Source of the DNA: Luteipulveratus flavus
GTDB lineage: Bacteria > Actinomycetota > Actinomycetes > Actinomycetales > Dermatophilaceae
Assembly: GCF_029439465.1 (NCBI RefSeq)
Contig: NZ_JAROAV010000031.1
Span: 124,001-188,000 of the forward strand
Reading direction: 5' to 3'
DNA length: 64,000 nucleotides
The notes under the pieces were generated by a model that had not been told where the DNA came from, did no database searches, and worked only from the letters and a program-made list of their open reading frames with translations. This document shows positions 7,712-15,913 of the stretch, in pieces; the stretch's first letter is position 1, and every line of letters starts with the position of its first letter. A program made the position numbers and the translations under genes.

Positions 7712-7995
7712 CAGTGGTCACCCTCCGGGTCCAGGTGCGCCGACGTGCGCATGGGTACGTGCGGGCGCGCCTTCTTCACGAGGGCGTACGCGGCCAGCGT
7801 GCACGCCGAGCAGAGGAAGACCCACATCAGCTGGTACCAGATGAAGAACGGGAAGCCCCACAGGACGGGGTCCTTCTTGGCGTACCAGCCCACGGGGACG
7901 AGCGCGAGCATGGGGATGAGTAGTAGGACGCCCGCGACCCAGAGCAGGCCGGTGTTGGCCGGCGGTGCCTGGTCGGGGTTCTCGTGTTGGGTCAC
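7711..7995 (-). CDS. DUF3311 small membrane protein, transporter partner
   Basis: 94 residues with two transmembrane helices (LLWVAGVLLLIPMLALVPVG and WYQLMWVFLCSACTLAAYAL). DUF3311 proteins are routinely encoded immediately before SSS-family permeases and are thought to be accessory subunits. I chose GTG at 7995, which has GGAGG 8 nt upstream, over longer forms reaching to 8067. The 4-nt overlap with the permease start indicates coupled expression. Confidence 0.8.
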   Translation of the reverse strand: MTQHENPDQAPPANTGLLWVAGVLLLIPMLALVPVGWYAKKDPVLWGFPFFIWYQLMWVFLCSACTLAAYALVKKARPHVPMRTSAHLDPEGDH

Positions 7996-8035
7996 GAAAG
8001 GACCTCCAGAGGAGCCCGGACAGATGAACAAGCGC

Positions 8036-8064
8036 ACGCTACCGGCGTGATCCCCGTCACAGGT
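8036..8064 (-). promoter_or_regulatory. Symporter operon promoter region with Crp/GlxR-type palindrome
   Basis: On the minus strand TGTGA-CGGGGA-TCACG (8046-8061) matches the TGTGA-N6-TCACA pattern of Crp/GlxR regulators with one deviation. It sits between a candidate -10 (TAGCGT, 8036-8041) and a weak -35 (8059-8064). The overlap with the -35 would fit repression or class II activation. Assigned by pattern only. Confidence 0.45.
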
Positions 8065-8106
8065 CACATTTGGACGTCATTGCTCCCGGGGTGCCCCGGA
8101 CAGGCG

Positions 8107-8140
8107 AGAGGGTCCGCCCCGCGGTGCGGAGCGGACCCTC
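8107..8140 (-). terminator. Terminator after sodN
   Basis: Perfect 10-bp stem GAGGGTCCGC (8107-8116) / GCGGACCCTC (8131-8140), starting 21 nt past the sodN stop. Confidence 0.7.
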
Positions 8141-8161
8141 ATCGAGAGCCGGTGGAGCCGG

Positions 8162-8566
8162 TCAGCCCTTCTTCGTCTCGGCGAAGATCGTGGCGATCTC
8201 GTCGATCTTGGCGAGGAGCTGGTCGGCCGTGGCGACGTCCCAGCTGGCCTTGGTGCCGCCGGCGCCCGCGAGCTTGGTGGCCTCGTTGACCAGCGTGTGC
8301 AGCTGCGGGTACTTCTCGAAGTGCGGCGGCTTGAAGTAGTCGGTCCACAGCACCCACAGGTGGTGCTTGACCAGCTCGGAGCGCTGCTCCTTGATGATCG
8401 TCGCACGCATCTTGAAGTCGGCGTCGTCGGACTTCTCGGCGACCTTCTGGCAGATCGCCTTGACCGACTCGGCCTCGATGCGAGCCTGCGCCGGGTCGTA
8501 CACACCGCAGGGCAGGTCGCAGTGTGCGCTGACCTCGATGGTGGGGGCGAACAAACGCTTGAGCAT
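8162..8566 (-). CDS. sodN: Nickel-containing superoxide dismutase
   Basis: Cytoplasmic Ni-SOD that dismutates superoxide. The 134-residue precursor has a 14-residue leader (MLKRLFAPTIEVSA) ahead of the nickel hook HCDLPCGVYDPAQARIEAES. After cleavage His1, Cys2 and Cys6 bind nickel, and Tyr9 is the conserved active-site tyrosine. The processing enzyme SodX is encoded just upstream on the same strand. Downstream lies a terminator; upstream a promoter and a 15-bp palindrome suggest metal-responsive control. Confidence 0.96.
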   Translation of the reverse strand: MLKRLFAPTIEVSAHCDLPCGVYDPAQARIEAESVKAICQKVAEKSDDADFKMRATIIKEQRSELVKHHLWVLWTDYFKPPHFEKYPQLHTLVNEATKLAGAGGTKASWDVATADQLLAKIDEIATIFAETKKG

Positions 8567-8607
8567 GTCTCAGACTCCCTTTCGCAGTGGCGGGCCGTTC
8601 GTCTCGA

Positions 8608-8667
8608 AACGTACCCCTGCCGCTGCTCGGCGAAAACCGGGGGTCCGGCCCGTGCGATGACGTCGCA
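8608..8667 (-). promoter_or_regulatory. sodN promoter with Nur-like inverted repeat
   Basis: Candidate -10 TACGTT (8608-8613) and weak -35 TTTTCG (8631-8636) with 17-nt spacing, about 42 nt before sodN. Further upstream TGCGA-TGACG-TCGCA (8653-8667) is a perfect palindrome with the spacing of the Nur box pattern TGC-nn-N5-nn-GCA. Nur is the nickel-responsive Fur-family regulator known from Streptomyces. Its use at this gene is inference. Confidence 0.4.
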
Positions 8668-8719
8668 TCTGCACACCGCCCTACGGCCGATCGCCCTGGA
8701 CGATCACCCTGGCGGCCCG

Positions 8720-9046
8720 TCAACGGCGGTGGACGAGATCTCGGAACGACCGTCGGGGGAGGCGCAGGAGGACGCGGGCGCGGACGGCCGCCGGCTCGAT
8801 CGCGCCGAGCGTCCAGGAGTCGACGCCCTCACGCGGGTTGTCCGAGTCGAGCCACCACCGTCTGCCGTCACGCCTGCTGATCCGCTTGACGGCGACCGGA
8901 CGAGGGCCGTGCGGTCCGGGTGGGAGGTCGACGACGTGCACGCGCCCCGGGACGACGCGGCCGCCGTGCAGGACGAGCAGCCGGTCGCCGTCGCGGTAGG
9001 TCGGCAGCATCGACCGGCCCCGCACGACGGCGACCCCGAGGCGCAC
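8720..9046 (-). CDS. sodX: Nickel-type superoxide dismutase maturation protease
   Basis: Small S26-type signal-peptidase-like serine protease (108 residues) that removes the SodN propeptide so the new N-terminal His can bind nickel. The Ser/Lys dyad is visible as S12 in GRSMLPTYRDGD and K54 in VAVKRI; the SDN motif (WWLDSDNPREG) follows. No membrane anchor is present, consistent with cytoplasmic Ni-SOD. GTG start, only 2 nt after the stop of the amino-acid ABC transporter ATPase, so it is likely transcribed with that operon as well as standing next to sodN. Confidence 0.9.
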   Translation of the reverse strand: MRLGVAVVRGRSMLPTYRDGDRLLVLHGGRVVPGRVHVVDLPPGPHGPRPVAVKRISRRDGRRWWLDSDNPREGVDSWTLGAIEPAAVRARVLLRLPRRSFRDLVHRR

Positions 9047-9048
9047 CG

Positions 9049-9909
9049 TCAGTGATCGTTCCCGTGCAGCGGGTCCTCGATCGCCTCGCGCCGGTGCTCC
9101 TCCTCGGCGTGCAGCCGCGACAGGAACGCACGGGTGCGTTCGTGCTGCGGCCGGTTGATGACCTCCGCGGGCGGCCCGGACTCGACGACGACGCCGGCGT
9201 CCATGAACACCACCCGGTCGGCGACCTGTCGCGCGAACGACATCTCGTGCGTCACGACGATCATCGTCATGCCGTCCTGCGCGAGCTCGCGCATCACCGC
9301 CAGGACCTCGCCCACCAGCTCGGGGTCGAGGGCCGAGGTCGGCTCGTCGAAGAGCATCAGCTTGGGCTTCATCGCCAGGGCGCGCGCGATAGCGACGCGC
9401 TGCTGCTGGCCACCGGACAGCTGAGCCGGGAAGTGGGCGCAGTGCTCCTGCAGCCCGACCCGCTCCAGCAGCTCCAGCGCGGCCGCACGCGACTCGCCCT
9501 TGCCCTGCCCCTTGACCTGGACCGGGCCCTCCATGACGTTCTGCAGCGCCGTCATGTGCGGGAACAGGTTGAACCGCTGAAACACCATGCCGATGTCGCG
9601 CCGCTGAGCCGCGATGCGCTTGTCGTGCAGGCGGTGGAGCTGGCCGTTCCGGTCGTCGTACCCCATCAGGTCGCCGTCGATCCAGATGCGACCGCCGTCG
9701 ATCGTCTCCAGCTGGTTGATGCAGCGCAGGAACGTCGTCTTGCCCGAACCGGACGGCCCGAGCAGGCAGACGACCTCACCCTCGCGGACGTCCAGGTCGA
9801 TGCCCTTGAGGACCTCGTTGCCGTAGAACGCCTTGCTGACGTTGAGCGCCCGTACGAGCGGGACGTCGGACACCGCGCGGGTGTCAGCGGTGGTTGTCGT
9901 GTCGGTCAT
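9049..9909 (-). CDS. Polar amino-acid ABC transporter ATP-binding protein (GlnQ-like)
   Basis: 286-residue ATPase energising the adjacent permease. Walker [10 protein letters not shown] (about 51-59), signature LSGGQQQR, Walker [14 protein letters not shown] and the switch His in VVTHEMSF are all intact. Close to GlnQ/GltL-type polar amino-acid importers. I chose ATG 9909, 1 nt after the permease stop, over an in-frame start at 9981 inside the permease. The order binding protein-permease-ATPase-sodX has gaps or overlaps of only a few nucleotides, so it is one transcription unit. Confidence 0.9.
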   Translation of the reverse strand: MTDTTTTADTRAVSDVPLVRALNVSKAFYGNEVLKGIDLDVREGEVVCLLGPSGSGKTTFLRCINQLETIDGGRIWIDGDLMGYDDRNGQLHRLHDKRIAAQRRDIGMVFQRFNLFPHMTALQNVMEGPVQVKGQGKGESRAAALELLERVGLQEHCAHFPAQLSGGQQQRVAIARALAMKPKLMLFDEPTSALDPELVGEVLAVMRELAQDGMTMIVVTHEMSFARQVADRVVFMDAGVVVESGPPAEVINRPQHERTRAFLSRLHAEEEHRREAIEDPLHGNDH

Positions 9910-9910
9910 G

Positions 9911-10873
9911 TCAGGCGCCTCCCTCTCTGCTGCCCAGGCCGAGCATCCGCGTACGTCCCGGCGCGGTCGTCCCGAACCCACGGCCGAAGCGCCGCTCCAG
10001 GAAGTACTGACCGATCATCAGGATCGTGCAGACCACGAGGTACCAGGCGAAGCCGGCGACGTACGTCGGCATGATCTTCAGCGTGCGGCTGCCGACCACC
10101 GTGATCTGGTACCACAGCTCCGCGGTCACCGGGACGATCGACAGCAGCGAGGTGTCCTTCACCATGGCGATGGTCTCGTTGCCGGTCGGCGGCACGATCA
10201 CGCGCATGGCCTGCGGCAGGATCACCCGACGCATGGCCTTGCCGTTGGACATGCCGAGCGCCTGAGCGGCCTCGGACTGCCCGCGGTCGACCGACTGGAT
10301 GCCGGCCCGGGCGATCTCGGCCATGTAGGCGGCCTCGGAGAGCCCGAGGCCGAGGATGCCGATGATGATGCCGTTGCTGATGCTGTTCACGTCGAGCTGG
10401 TAGAACGTCAGGTCGTTGCTCATCCCGAACGCGCTGGTGATCTGCTGGCTGAACGGCAGACCGAAGTCCAGCTTCGGGTAGAGGTAGCCGACACCCGTAC
10501 CGAGCATCGCCAGCAGCACCAGCCGCGGGATCGCGCGGAAGAACCACGTGTAGAGGAACGCGACCCCTCGCAGGACCGGGTTCTCCGACAGCCGCATCAT
10601 CGCCAGCAGGATGCCGCCGACGATGCCGATGATCATGGCGCCGACGGTGCCGATGATCGTGCCCTGGATGAGTCCCTGGATGATCGGCTTGTAGTTCATC
10701 ACCCGGAGGGCGAAGGGCAGGTCCCACCGCTCGTTGGTGACCAGCGAGCTGATGATCATCGCCACGAGCAGCGCGATGATCACGACGCCGACGTAGCGCC
10801 AGGGGTGACGGACGGGACGAGCCTCGATCTTGCCGGGGCGTGCTTCCTGGTCGACCGATGTACCGGCCGTCAC
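9911..10873 (-). CDS. Polar amino-acid ABC transporter permease
   Basis: 320-residue inner-membrane protein of the HisMQ/GlnP family. A long N-terminal segment with one helix ([18 protein letters not shown]) precedes the family core. The EAA loop coupling to the ATPase reads [23 protein letters not shown] start at 10873 overlaps the binding-protein stop by 4 nt. Substrate is probably a polar amino acid but cannot be fixed from sequence. It is a single permease gene, so the channel is presumably a homodimer. Confidence 0.9.
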   Translation of the reverse strand: MTAGTSVDQEARPGKIEARPVRHPWRYVGVVIIALLVAMIISSLVTNERWDLPFALRVMNYKPIIQGLIQGTIIGTVGAMIIGIVGGILLAMMRLSENPVLRGVAFLYTWFFRAIPRLVLLAMLGTGVGYLYPKLDFGLPFSQQITSAFGMSNDLTFYQLDVNSISNGIIIGILGLGLSEAAYMAEIARAGIQSVDRGQSEAAQALGMSNGKAMRRVILPQAMRVIVPPTGNETIAMVKDTSLLSIVPVTAELWYQITVVGSRTLKIMPTYVAGFAWYLVVCTILMIGQYFLERRFGRGFGTTAPGRTRMLGLGSREGGA

Positions 10874-11790
10874 GGGTTCACCTCGAAGGTGTCGATCGCG
10901 CCGGTCTCGTTGCCCCACTTCTTCAGGATCGTCTCGTAGACGGCGTCCTTCTTGATGGCGGTGAACCCGTCGGCGAGGGCCTGGCCGAAGGCGGTCTGGG
11001 CCTTGGGCACCACGACGCCGTAGGGAGCCGAGTCGTAGATGCTGCCGAGCGGCTCGAGCTGGCCGCCGGTCTGCTGCACCGCGTAGAGGCCGACCGGGGA
11101 GTCGGCGGCCATCGCGACGACCTTCCCGGAGACGAGGTCGGCGGTGACCTTGCTCTGGTCCTGCTCGACGACCTGCTTGATCGCGGGCTTGCCCGCGGCC
11201 GTGCACTGCTTGCTGCGGTTGGTCAGGTCATCGATCTGCGTCGTGCCCTTCTGGACCCCGATCGACAGACCACAGGCGTTGTCGGCGGAGACCTTCTCCG
11301 GGTTGCCCTTCTTGACCGCCCACTGCGTGCCGGCGTTGAAGTAGCTGACCATGGTCACCTCCTTCTTGCGCTCGTCGTTGATCGTGAACGAGGAGATGCT
11401 GGCGTCGTACTTGCCGCTCTTGACGCCGAGGATGAGCGAGTCGAAGCCGGCGGCCTGGAAGTTCACCTTCAGGCCGAGCTTGGCCGCGACGGCCTTGAGC
11501 AGATCGACGTCCATGCCCTCGATGGACTTGCCGTCCGCGCCGGTGAACTCGTTCGGGGCGTACGAGGCGTCGGTGCCGATCGTGAGCGTGCCCTTGGCCT
11601 TGATGTCGGCCGGGACCTTCGACGCCAGGGCCGAGTCCGCCGAGACCTCGGTCGTCGGGTCGGCGGGAGCGCTGGACTGTCCGCCGCCGGAGTCCAGCGA
11701 GTCGGACCCGCAGGCGCTGAGGGCGAGCGCGAGGGAGGCGGCGGCTGCCATACCGAGAGCGCTGGTGGCGCGGTTGCGTCGAGCGAGCAT
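10870..11790 (-). CDS. Amino-acid ABC transporter substrate-binding lipoprotein
   Basis: 306-residue secreted lipoprotein. The signal peptide ends in lipobox LSAC, with C27 the lipidated residue, followed by a Ser/Gly/Asp linker. The family 3 solute-binding fold then starts (GTLTIGTDASYAPNEFTGAD), including EGMDVDLLKAVAAKLGLKV. The later VVVPKAQTAFGQALADGFTA is typical of glutamine/glutamate/polar amino-acid binders. ATG 11790 was chosen because it gives a clean signal peptide; the frame stays open to 11886. First gene of the transporter operon. Confidence 0.9.
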   Translation of the reverse strand: MLARRNRATSALGMAAAASLALALSACGSDSLDSGGGQSSAPADPTTEVSADSALASKVPADIKAKGTLTIGTDASYAPNEFTGADGKSIEGMDVDLLKAVAAKLGLKVNFQAAGFDSLILGVKSGKYDASISSFTINDERKKEVTMVSYFNAGTQWAVKKGNPEKVSADNACGLSIGVQKGTTQIDDLTNRSKQCTAAGKPAIKQVVEQDQSKVTADLVSGKVVAMAADSPVGLYAVQQTGGQLEPLGSIYDSAPYGVVVPKAQTAFGQALADGFTAIKKDAVYETILKKWGNETGAIDTFEVNP

Positions 11791-11876
11791 GATGGGGGGT
11801 TCCTTCCACGGAGCCGTGCGTGACTGGCCAGCATCCTGCCATTGCGCGGCGACCACGATGTGGGCGACTGTTGAAC

Positions 11877-11886
11877 GTGACGTCAC
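11877..11886. promoter_or_regulatory. Palindrome in the divergent ABC transporter/dehydrogenase gap
   Basis: GTGACGTCAC, a perfect 10-bp palindrome followed at once by a further half-site CCGTGACC, in the 190-nt divergent intergenic region. A regulator site is possible; no family match is claimed. Confidence 0.25.
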
Positions 11887-11982
11887 CGTGACCGGACTCG
11901 ACGTCCGTCCCCGGGCCGATGTTCACCCTCTGGTCGTCCGACGAGGCGCGCGGGTGGCTACCGGGCGGTTAAGGTGACCGGC

Positions 11983-13314
11983 GTGTCGCTGACTATCTCC
12001 GTGATCGGGACGGGCTACCTCGGAGCCGTCCACGCCGCCTGTATGGCCCACCTCGGCCACCGGGTCATCGCCGTGGACAGCGACGAGGCCAAGATCGAGG
12101 CGCTGGCCGCGGGCAAGCCGGCGATCTTCGAGCCGGGCCTGGACGAGCTGCTCGCCGAGGTGCTGCCCACGGGCCGCCTCACCTTCACCACCGACTACGC
12201 GCAGGTGGCCGAGGCGCAGGTCCACTTCGTCTGCGTGGGGACCCCGCAGCTGGCCGGCGAGAACGCCGCCGACACCACCTACGTGTTCTCCGCCGGGCGC
12301 TCCCTCGCGCCGTACCTGGACGAGGGCAGCCTGGTCGTCGGCAAGTCGACCGTCCCGGTGGGGACGGCTGCCGCGCTCAAGCGCACCCTCCAGGACGGCG
12401 CTCCGGCCGGTGTCGAGGTCCGGCTGGCGTGGAACCCCGAGTTCCTGCGTGAGGGGTTCGCGATCGAGGACACCGTCACACCCGACCGCTTCGTGTACGG
12501 CGTCGAGGGCTCGCACGCCGACGACGACGTCGCGCTGCTGGACCAGGTGTACGAGCGGCCGCTCTCGACGGGGACGCCCCGGCTGGTGATGGACTACCCG
12601 ACGGCCGAGCTGGTCAAGGTCGCGGCCAACGCCTTCCTCGCAACCAAGATCTCGTTCATCAACGCGATGTCCGAGGTGTGCGAGGCCGCCGGCGGCGACG
12701 TGGTGCGGCTGGCCGAGGCCATCGGCCACGACGACCGCATCGGCAGCAGGTTCCTCGGTGCCGGGGTCGGCTTCGGCGGCGGTTGCCTGCCCAAGGACAT
12801 CCGCGCCTTCATGGCCCGCGCCGGCGAGCTCGGCGCCGACCAGGCGCTGACGTTCCTGCGCGAGGTCGACTCGATCAACCTGCGCCGCCGGGCTCGGATG
12901 ATCGACCTGGCTCGCGAGGAGTGCGGCGGCACGCTGGCCGGTCGGGCCGTCGCCGTGCTGGGCGCGGCGTTCAAGCCCAACAGCGACGACATCCGGGACT
13001 CGCCGGCGCTCGACGTGGCCGAGATGGCCCGCGCGGCCGGAGCCGAGGTGCGCGTGCACGACCCCAAGGCGCTGCCGGTGGCGCGCAAGCACCGCGCCGA
13101 CCTCACCTACGCGGACACGGTCGAGGAGGCCGTGGCCGGCGCCCACGTCGTCCTGCACCTCACCGAGTGGCAGGACTACCGGGACCTCGACCCGGCCCGC
13201 CTCACGCCCCTCGTTCGCAAGCCCGTCGTGATCGACGGACGGAACAAGCTCGACCCGGCTCGGTGGCGTGCGGCCGGCTGGACCTACCGCGCGCTGGGCC
13301 GACCGCACGCCTGA
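11983..13314 (+). CDS. UDP-glucose/GDP-mannose dehydrogenase family protein
   Basis: NAD-dependent enzyme oxidising a nucleotide sugar to its uronic acid for cell-surface polymers. Rossmann motif ISVIGTGYLGAVHAACMAHL at the N-terminus and the catalytic Cys in FGGGCLPKD (residue 268) are present. AFKPNSDDIRDSPALDV and the C-terminal VIDGRNKLD complete a typical UDP-glucose 6-dehydrogenase. TAAGGT at 11970-11975 ends exactly 7 nt before GTG 11983, which fits a leaderless transcript; GTG 11974, three codons earlier, is the alternative start. No other sugar genes are adjacent. Confidence 0.88.
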   Translation: MSLTISVIGTGYLGAVHAACMAHLGHRVIAVDSDEAKIEALAAGKPAIFEPGLDELLAEVLPTGRLTFTTDYAQVAEAQVHFVCVGTPQLAGENAADTTYVFSAGRSLAPYLDEGSLVVGKSTVPVGTAAALKRTLQDGAPAGVEVRLAWNPEFLREGFAIEDTVTPDRFVYGVEGSHADDDVALLDQVYERPLSTGTPRLVMDYPTAELVKVAANAFLATKISFINAMSEVCEAAGGDVVRLAEAIGHDDRIGSRFLGAGVGFGGGCLPKDIRAFMARAGELGADQALTFLREVDSINLRRRARMIDLAREECGGTLAGRAVAVLGAAFKPNSDDIRDSPALDVAEMARAAGAEVRVHDPKALPVARKHRADLTYADTVEEAVAGAHVVLHLTEWQDYRDLDPARLTPLVRKPVVIDGRNKLDPARWRAAGWTYRALGRPHA

Positions 13315-13322
13315 CCCGAGGT

Positions 13323-13359
13323 CCGCTGGGACCAGTGGCGGCGCCACCGGTCCCAGCGG
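13323..13359. terminator. Terminator between dehydrogenase and padR genes
   Basis: Perfect 11-bp stem CCGCTGGGACC (13323-13333) / GGTCCCAGCGG (13349-13359) in the 56-nt convergent gap. Confidence 0.75.
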
Positions 13360-13370
13360 CGCCACCGGTC

Positions 13371-13973
13371 TCAGCGACGCCGCGCGGCCTCCTGGACACC
13401 GTTGCGGGCCCGCCGGACCACCTCGAGGACGTCGCGTCGTACGGCGTCGGTCGTCCGCCGGTCGCGGCTGAGACGGCGCGCCTCGTGCCGCAGCTCGTGC
13501 AGGGCGGTCTCGATCTCGCCGAGCAGTCCCGCGTCCGCCGAGTACGACGCACGGTCGAAGCCGCCGCCCGCCGGTCGTGCCGTGCGCCGGGCGTCCCTCG
13601 CCGCCTGCTTGAGCTCGGCCCGCAGGTCGGCCGCGCCGCCGCGGACCCGCTCCCGAACCTCGTCGGCCAGGCGCTGCGCCGAGCGTTCCAGGTCCTGCTC
13701 CAGGTGACCCAGGTCGTCCCGGCGGTCCGCGACCTCGGCCCGACCCGAGTCCGTGATGGCGTACGTCGCCTTGCGGCCCTCGTCGGTCCGGGTGACCAGG
13801 CCCTCCTCCTCCAGCTTGGCCAGCCGCGGGTACACCGTGCCGGCGCTCGGGGTGTACAAGCCGTCGAACCGTTCCTCCAGGTCGCGCATCACCTCGTACC
13901 CGTGCCGTGGGCCGTCGGCGAGCAGCGCCAGGAGGTACAGCCGTAGCTGGCCGTGGGCGAAGACCGGGCTCAT
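13371..13973 (-). CDS. PadR-family transcriptional repressor
   Basis: 200-residue regulator with an N-terminal winged helix (YLLALLADGPRHGYEVMRDL, then YPRLAKLEEEGLVTR) and a long charged helical C-terminus rich in Arg, Asp and Glu that should mediate dimerisation. Last gene of a three-gene unit led by a DUF4097 protein. Its ATG overlaps the stop of a 50-codon ORF. Three related palindromic sites upstream of the operon are the probable targets, suggesting autorepression. Confidence 0.88.
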   Translation of the reverse strand: MSPVFAHGQLRLYLLALLADGPRHGYEVMRDLEERFDGLYTPSAGTVYPRLAKLEEEGLVTRTDEGRKATYAITDSGRAEVADRRDDLGHLEQDLERSAQRLADEVRERVRGGAADLRAELKQAARDARRTARPAGGGFDRASYSADAGLLGEIETALHELRHEARRLSRDRRTTDAVRRDVLEVVRRARNGVQEAARRR

Positions 13974-14122
13974 GACGGGCCCCGCTCGCCGCCGGCGCGC
14001 CGTAACGGAACCCGTACGGGACGGGCGGGAGGCGCGACGACGGGATGTCGCGCGCGGCCGGCCGACCGCGCCGGCACGAGGGTCGCCAGCCGGAGCGCGT
14101 TGGGCATGAAGACGGCGTTCAC
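13970..14122 (-). CDS. Small hypothetical protein linking DUF4097 and padR
   Basis: A 50-codon frame overlapping its neighbours by 4 nt at both ends: GTGA with the DUF4097 stop and ATGA with the padR start. This is strong evidence that ribosomes pass through it. The sequence begins VNAVFMPNALRLATLVPARS and is Arg/Pro/Ala rich, with no helix of membrane length and no recognised family. It may be a real micro-protein or only a translational bridge. Confidence 0.5.
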   Translation of the reverse strand: MNAVFMPNALRLATLVPARSAGRARHPVVAPPARPVRVPLRRAGGERGPS

Positions 14123-14979
14123 GCCTGCTCCTGCGCCGTGCGGTCGGTCGGGCGGGCGTCGTCGGGGGAGCGCAGGACGACGACGTCGCCGGACACCGAG
14201 GTCGCCTTGAGCCGGAGTGCGCCGTCGCCCTGATGCAGCGAACCGCCGCGCTGGCCGATGTGGTTGCCGCCCAGCTGGGCTCCGTCGACGATGGCGGCGC
14301 CGCTGATCGTGCTCACCTTGAGGTCGTACCCGTCGCCCAGCGGCATCCGGATGGTGACGTCGCCCGACACCGAGTTGCTGGTGATGCGGACGCGGTCGTT
14401 GGTGAGGTCCAGGGTGATGTCGCCACTGACGGTGTTGAGGTCGATGGGGTCCAGCGTGCTGTCGTGCACGGTGATGCCGCCCGACACGGTCCCCGCCCGC
14501 AGCTCGCCCGACAGGTGGTGCGCCTCGATGACCCCCGACACGGTGTTGATGACGATGTCGCCATCGAGCGCGTCGACCGTCACCTCTCCGTTGACCGTGT
14601 TGATCTTGGCGTCGGCGTCGAGGTTGCCGACCACCGCGCCCGCGCTGACGGTCGACACCGACGCCTCGGCGTCGCGCGGGATCGACACGCTGATGCGGGC
14701 CTTGTGCCGCTGGACGGTCCGGCCGAAGCCCTTGATCGCCTCCCAGACGTTCTGGCCGTCGCCCTTGACATGCAGGATCTTCAGCGCGCTGCCGTCCCAC
14801 CGCACCTGGAGCGGCCGGCCGGAGACCTCGTACACCTCGACCCGTGCGGTGGGGGAGTCGTCGTGGGTGACGACGTCCACGTGGCCACCGATGAGCCCGA
14901 CGGTGAGCGACCGTACGCGCTCGTTCTCGTCGCCGATGTCGAGGACCCGCGGCCCCTCGATCTCCCACTTCTGCGCCAT
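14119..14979 (-). CDS. DUF4097 beta-strand repeat protein
   Basis: 286 residues made of repeated beta strands of the DUF4097 adhesin-like type, visible as recurring I-TVSG-I, NTVSGDITLDL, SNSVSGDVTI and VSTISGAAIV. They form a predicted right-handed beta-helix. No signal peptide or membrane helix is seen, so it is probably cytoplasmic despite the adhesin label. First gene of the operon with a small ORF and padR; the operator region is immediately upstream. Molecular function unknown. Confidence 0.8.
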   Translation of the reverse strand: MAQKWEIEGPRVLDIGDENERVRSLTVGLIGGHVDVVTHDDSPTARVEVYEVSGRPLQVRWDGSALKILHVKGDGQNVWEAIKGFGRTVQRHKARISVSIPRDAEASVSTVSAGAVVGNLDADAKINTVNGEVTVDALDGDIVINTVSGVIEAHHLSGELRAGTVSGGITVHDSTLDPIDLNTVSGDITLDLTNDRVRITSNSVSGDVTIRMPLGDGYDLKVSTISGAAIVDGAQLGGNHIGQRGGSLHQGDGALRLKATSVSGDVVVLRSPDDARPTDRTAQEQA

Positions 14980-15003
14980 GAGCTGCTCCCCTTCGAGTCA
15001 TAC

Positions 15004-15070
15004 GCGATGTATCGCGATCGGTGAAGTGACGATATATCGCGTCAACAAGGAGAGTCAAGATATATCGCGA
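15004..15070 (-). promoter_or_regulatory. Triple operator and promoter of the DUF4097-padR operon
   Basis: Three related sites built on the palindrome GATATATC: GATGTATCGCG from 15006, GATATATCGCG from 15031 and GATATATCGCGA from 15059, spaced 25 and 28 bp (about 2.5 helical turns). A minus-strand TTGACT at 15052-15057 can serve as -35 for an A/T-rich -10 inside the middle site. The AT-rich motif is conspicuous in this GC-rich DNA. PadR is the likely ligand. Confidence 0.6.
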
Positions 15071-15118
15071 GTGTGGCTTGCGGCCGGCCGAGCCCCATCT
15101 GCCCCCGAACCTCTTGGC

Positions 15119-15236
15119 CGAGTGCGCGTGTCCTGCTGGTTGCGGTGTGAAATTCCAGCAGGACACGCGCACTCGACCGGTGTGGCGGGCAGGACGCGCG
15201 CACTCGGCCGGCGAAGCAGGACGCGCGCAGTCGGCC
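15119..15236. repeat. Palindromic repeat family A, copy 1 with two extra half-units
   Basis: A 57-nt element (15119-15175) with perfect 21-bp arms around a 15-nt loop. Two further half-units (15189-15207 and 15216-15234), close to GCAGGACGCGCGCACTCGG, follow. A second 57-nt copy is at 34147-34203. It lies between the SGNH hydrolase stop and the DUF4097 operon promoter and could terminate transcription. Probable REP-like dispersed element. Confidence 0.75.
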
Positions 15237-15243
15237 GGGCAGG

Positions 15244-15897
15244 TCAGAGCGCGAGCCACTCCTGCCAGCCGGCGTGCAGGACCAGCCAGGCGATCAGGCC
15301 GTAGCCGGCCTGACCGGGGTGGAAGCCGTCGCCGGCGGCGAGGTCGGACTGCCACTGCTCGTGGCCCAGCAGCGGTCGGTAGCAGTCGACGTAGGTGACG
15401 CGGCGGCGCGAGCAGACGTCGGCCTGCGCGTCGACCAGGGTCTCCAGGCGGTTGTTGATCTCGGAGTCTGCGGTCGGTGGCGGCCCGACGACGTACGTGG
15501 CGATGCCGGTGGTCGCGGCGTCGTCGAGGATGTTGGCGAGGTTGAGGCGCGAGCGGGCGGTCGTCATGCCCTGGTGGATGTCGTTGGTGCCGAAGCTGAC
15601 CACCAGGCGCCGCTCGTTGCTGCGCGCCCACCGGGGCGTGGTCTCCGCACGCCAGCGGCCGAGCACGTCCGTCGAGCTCTCCCCGCGCACGCCGAGGTTG
15701 TACGACGCCAGCTGCGCCTCGCCGATCGAGGTGCGGGCGATCACCCGAGAGACCCAGCCGAGGGCCTTGGGATCGCCCAGGCCCGACACCAACGAGTCGC
15801 CGACGAAGCACAGGCCGATCTGGCGGGGGCCGTCGGCGACGTGGAACTCGGCGCTGGGGGTGAAGTCGGGCTCACTGCCCTCGTGTGGGTAGCTCAT
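15244..15897 (-). CDS. SGNH/GDSL-family hydrolase
   Basis: 217-residue esterase/lipase-like enzyme of the SGNH superfamily. Block I is GLCFVGDSLVSGLGD (Ser nucleophile), block II the Gly in YNLGVRGES, block III the Asn in SFGTNDI, block V AGDGFHPGQAGY (Asp and His). There is no signal peptide, so cytoplasmic. Substrate unknown. DUF6104 is encoded upstream on the same strand with 16 nt between them, possibly co-transcribed. Confidence 0.85.
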   Translation of the reverse strand: MSYPHEGSEPDFTPSAEFHVADGPRQIGLCFVGDSLVSGLGDPKALGWVSRVIARTSIGEAQLASYNLGVRGESSTDVLGRWRAETTPRWARSNERRLVVSFGTNDIHQGMTTARSRLNLANILDDAATTGIATYVVGPPPTADSEINNRLETLVDAQADVCSRRRVTYVDCYRPLLGHEQWQSDLAAGDGFHPGQAGYGLIAWLVLHAGWQEWLAL

Positions 15898-15913
15898 GCG
15901 ATGGGGTGCCTCG

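Noticed and set aside
9049-9981. Longer ATPase start at 9981
   Set aside because: It lies inside the permease gene and adds an unconserved Arg-rich stretch; ATG 9909 fits the operon spacing.
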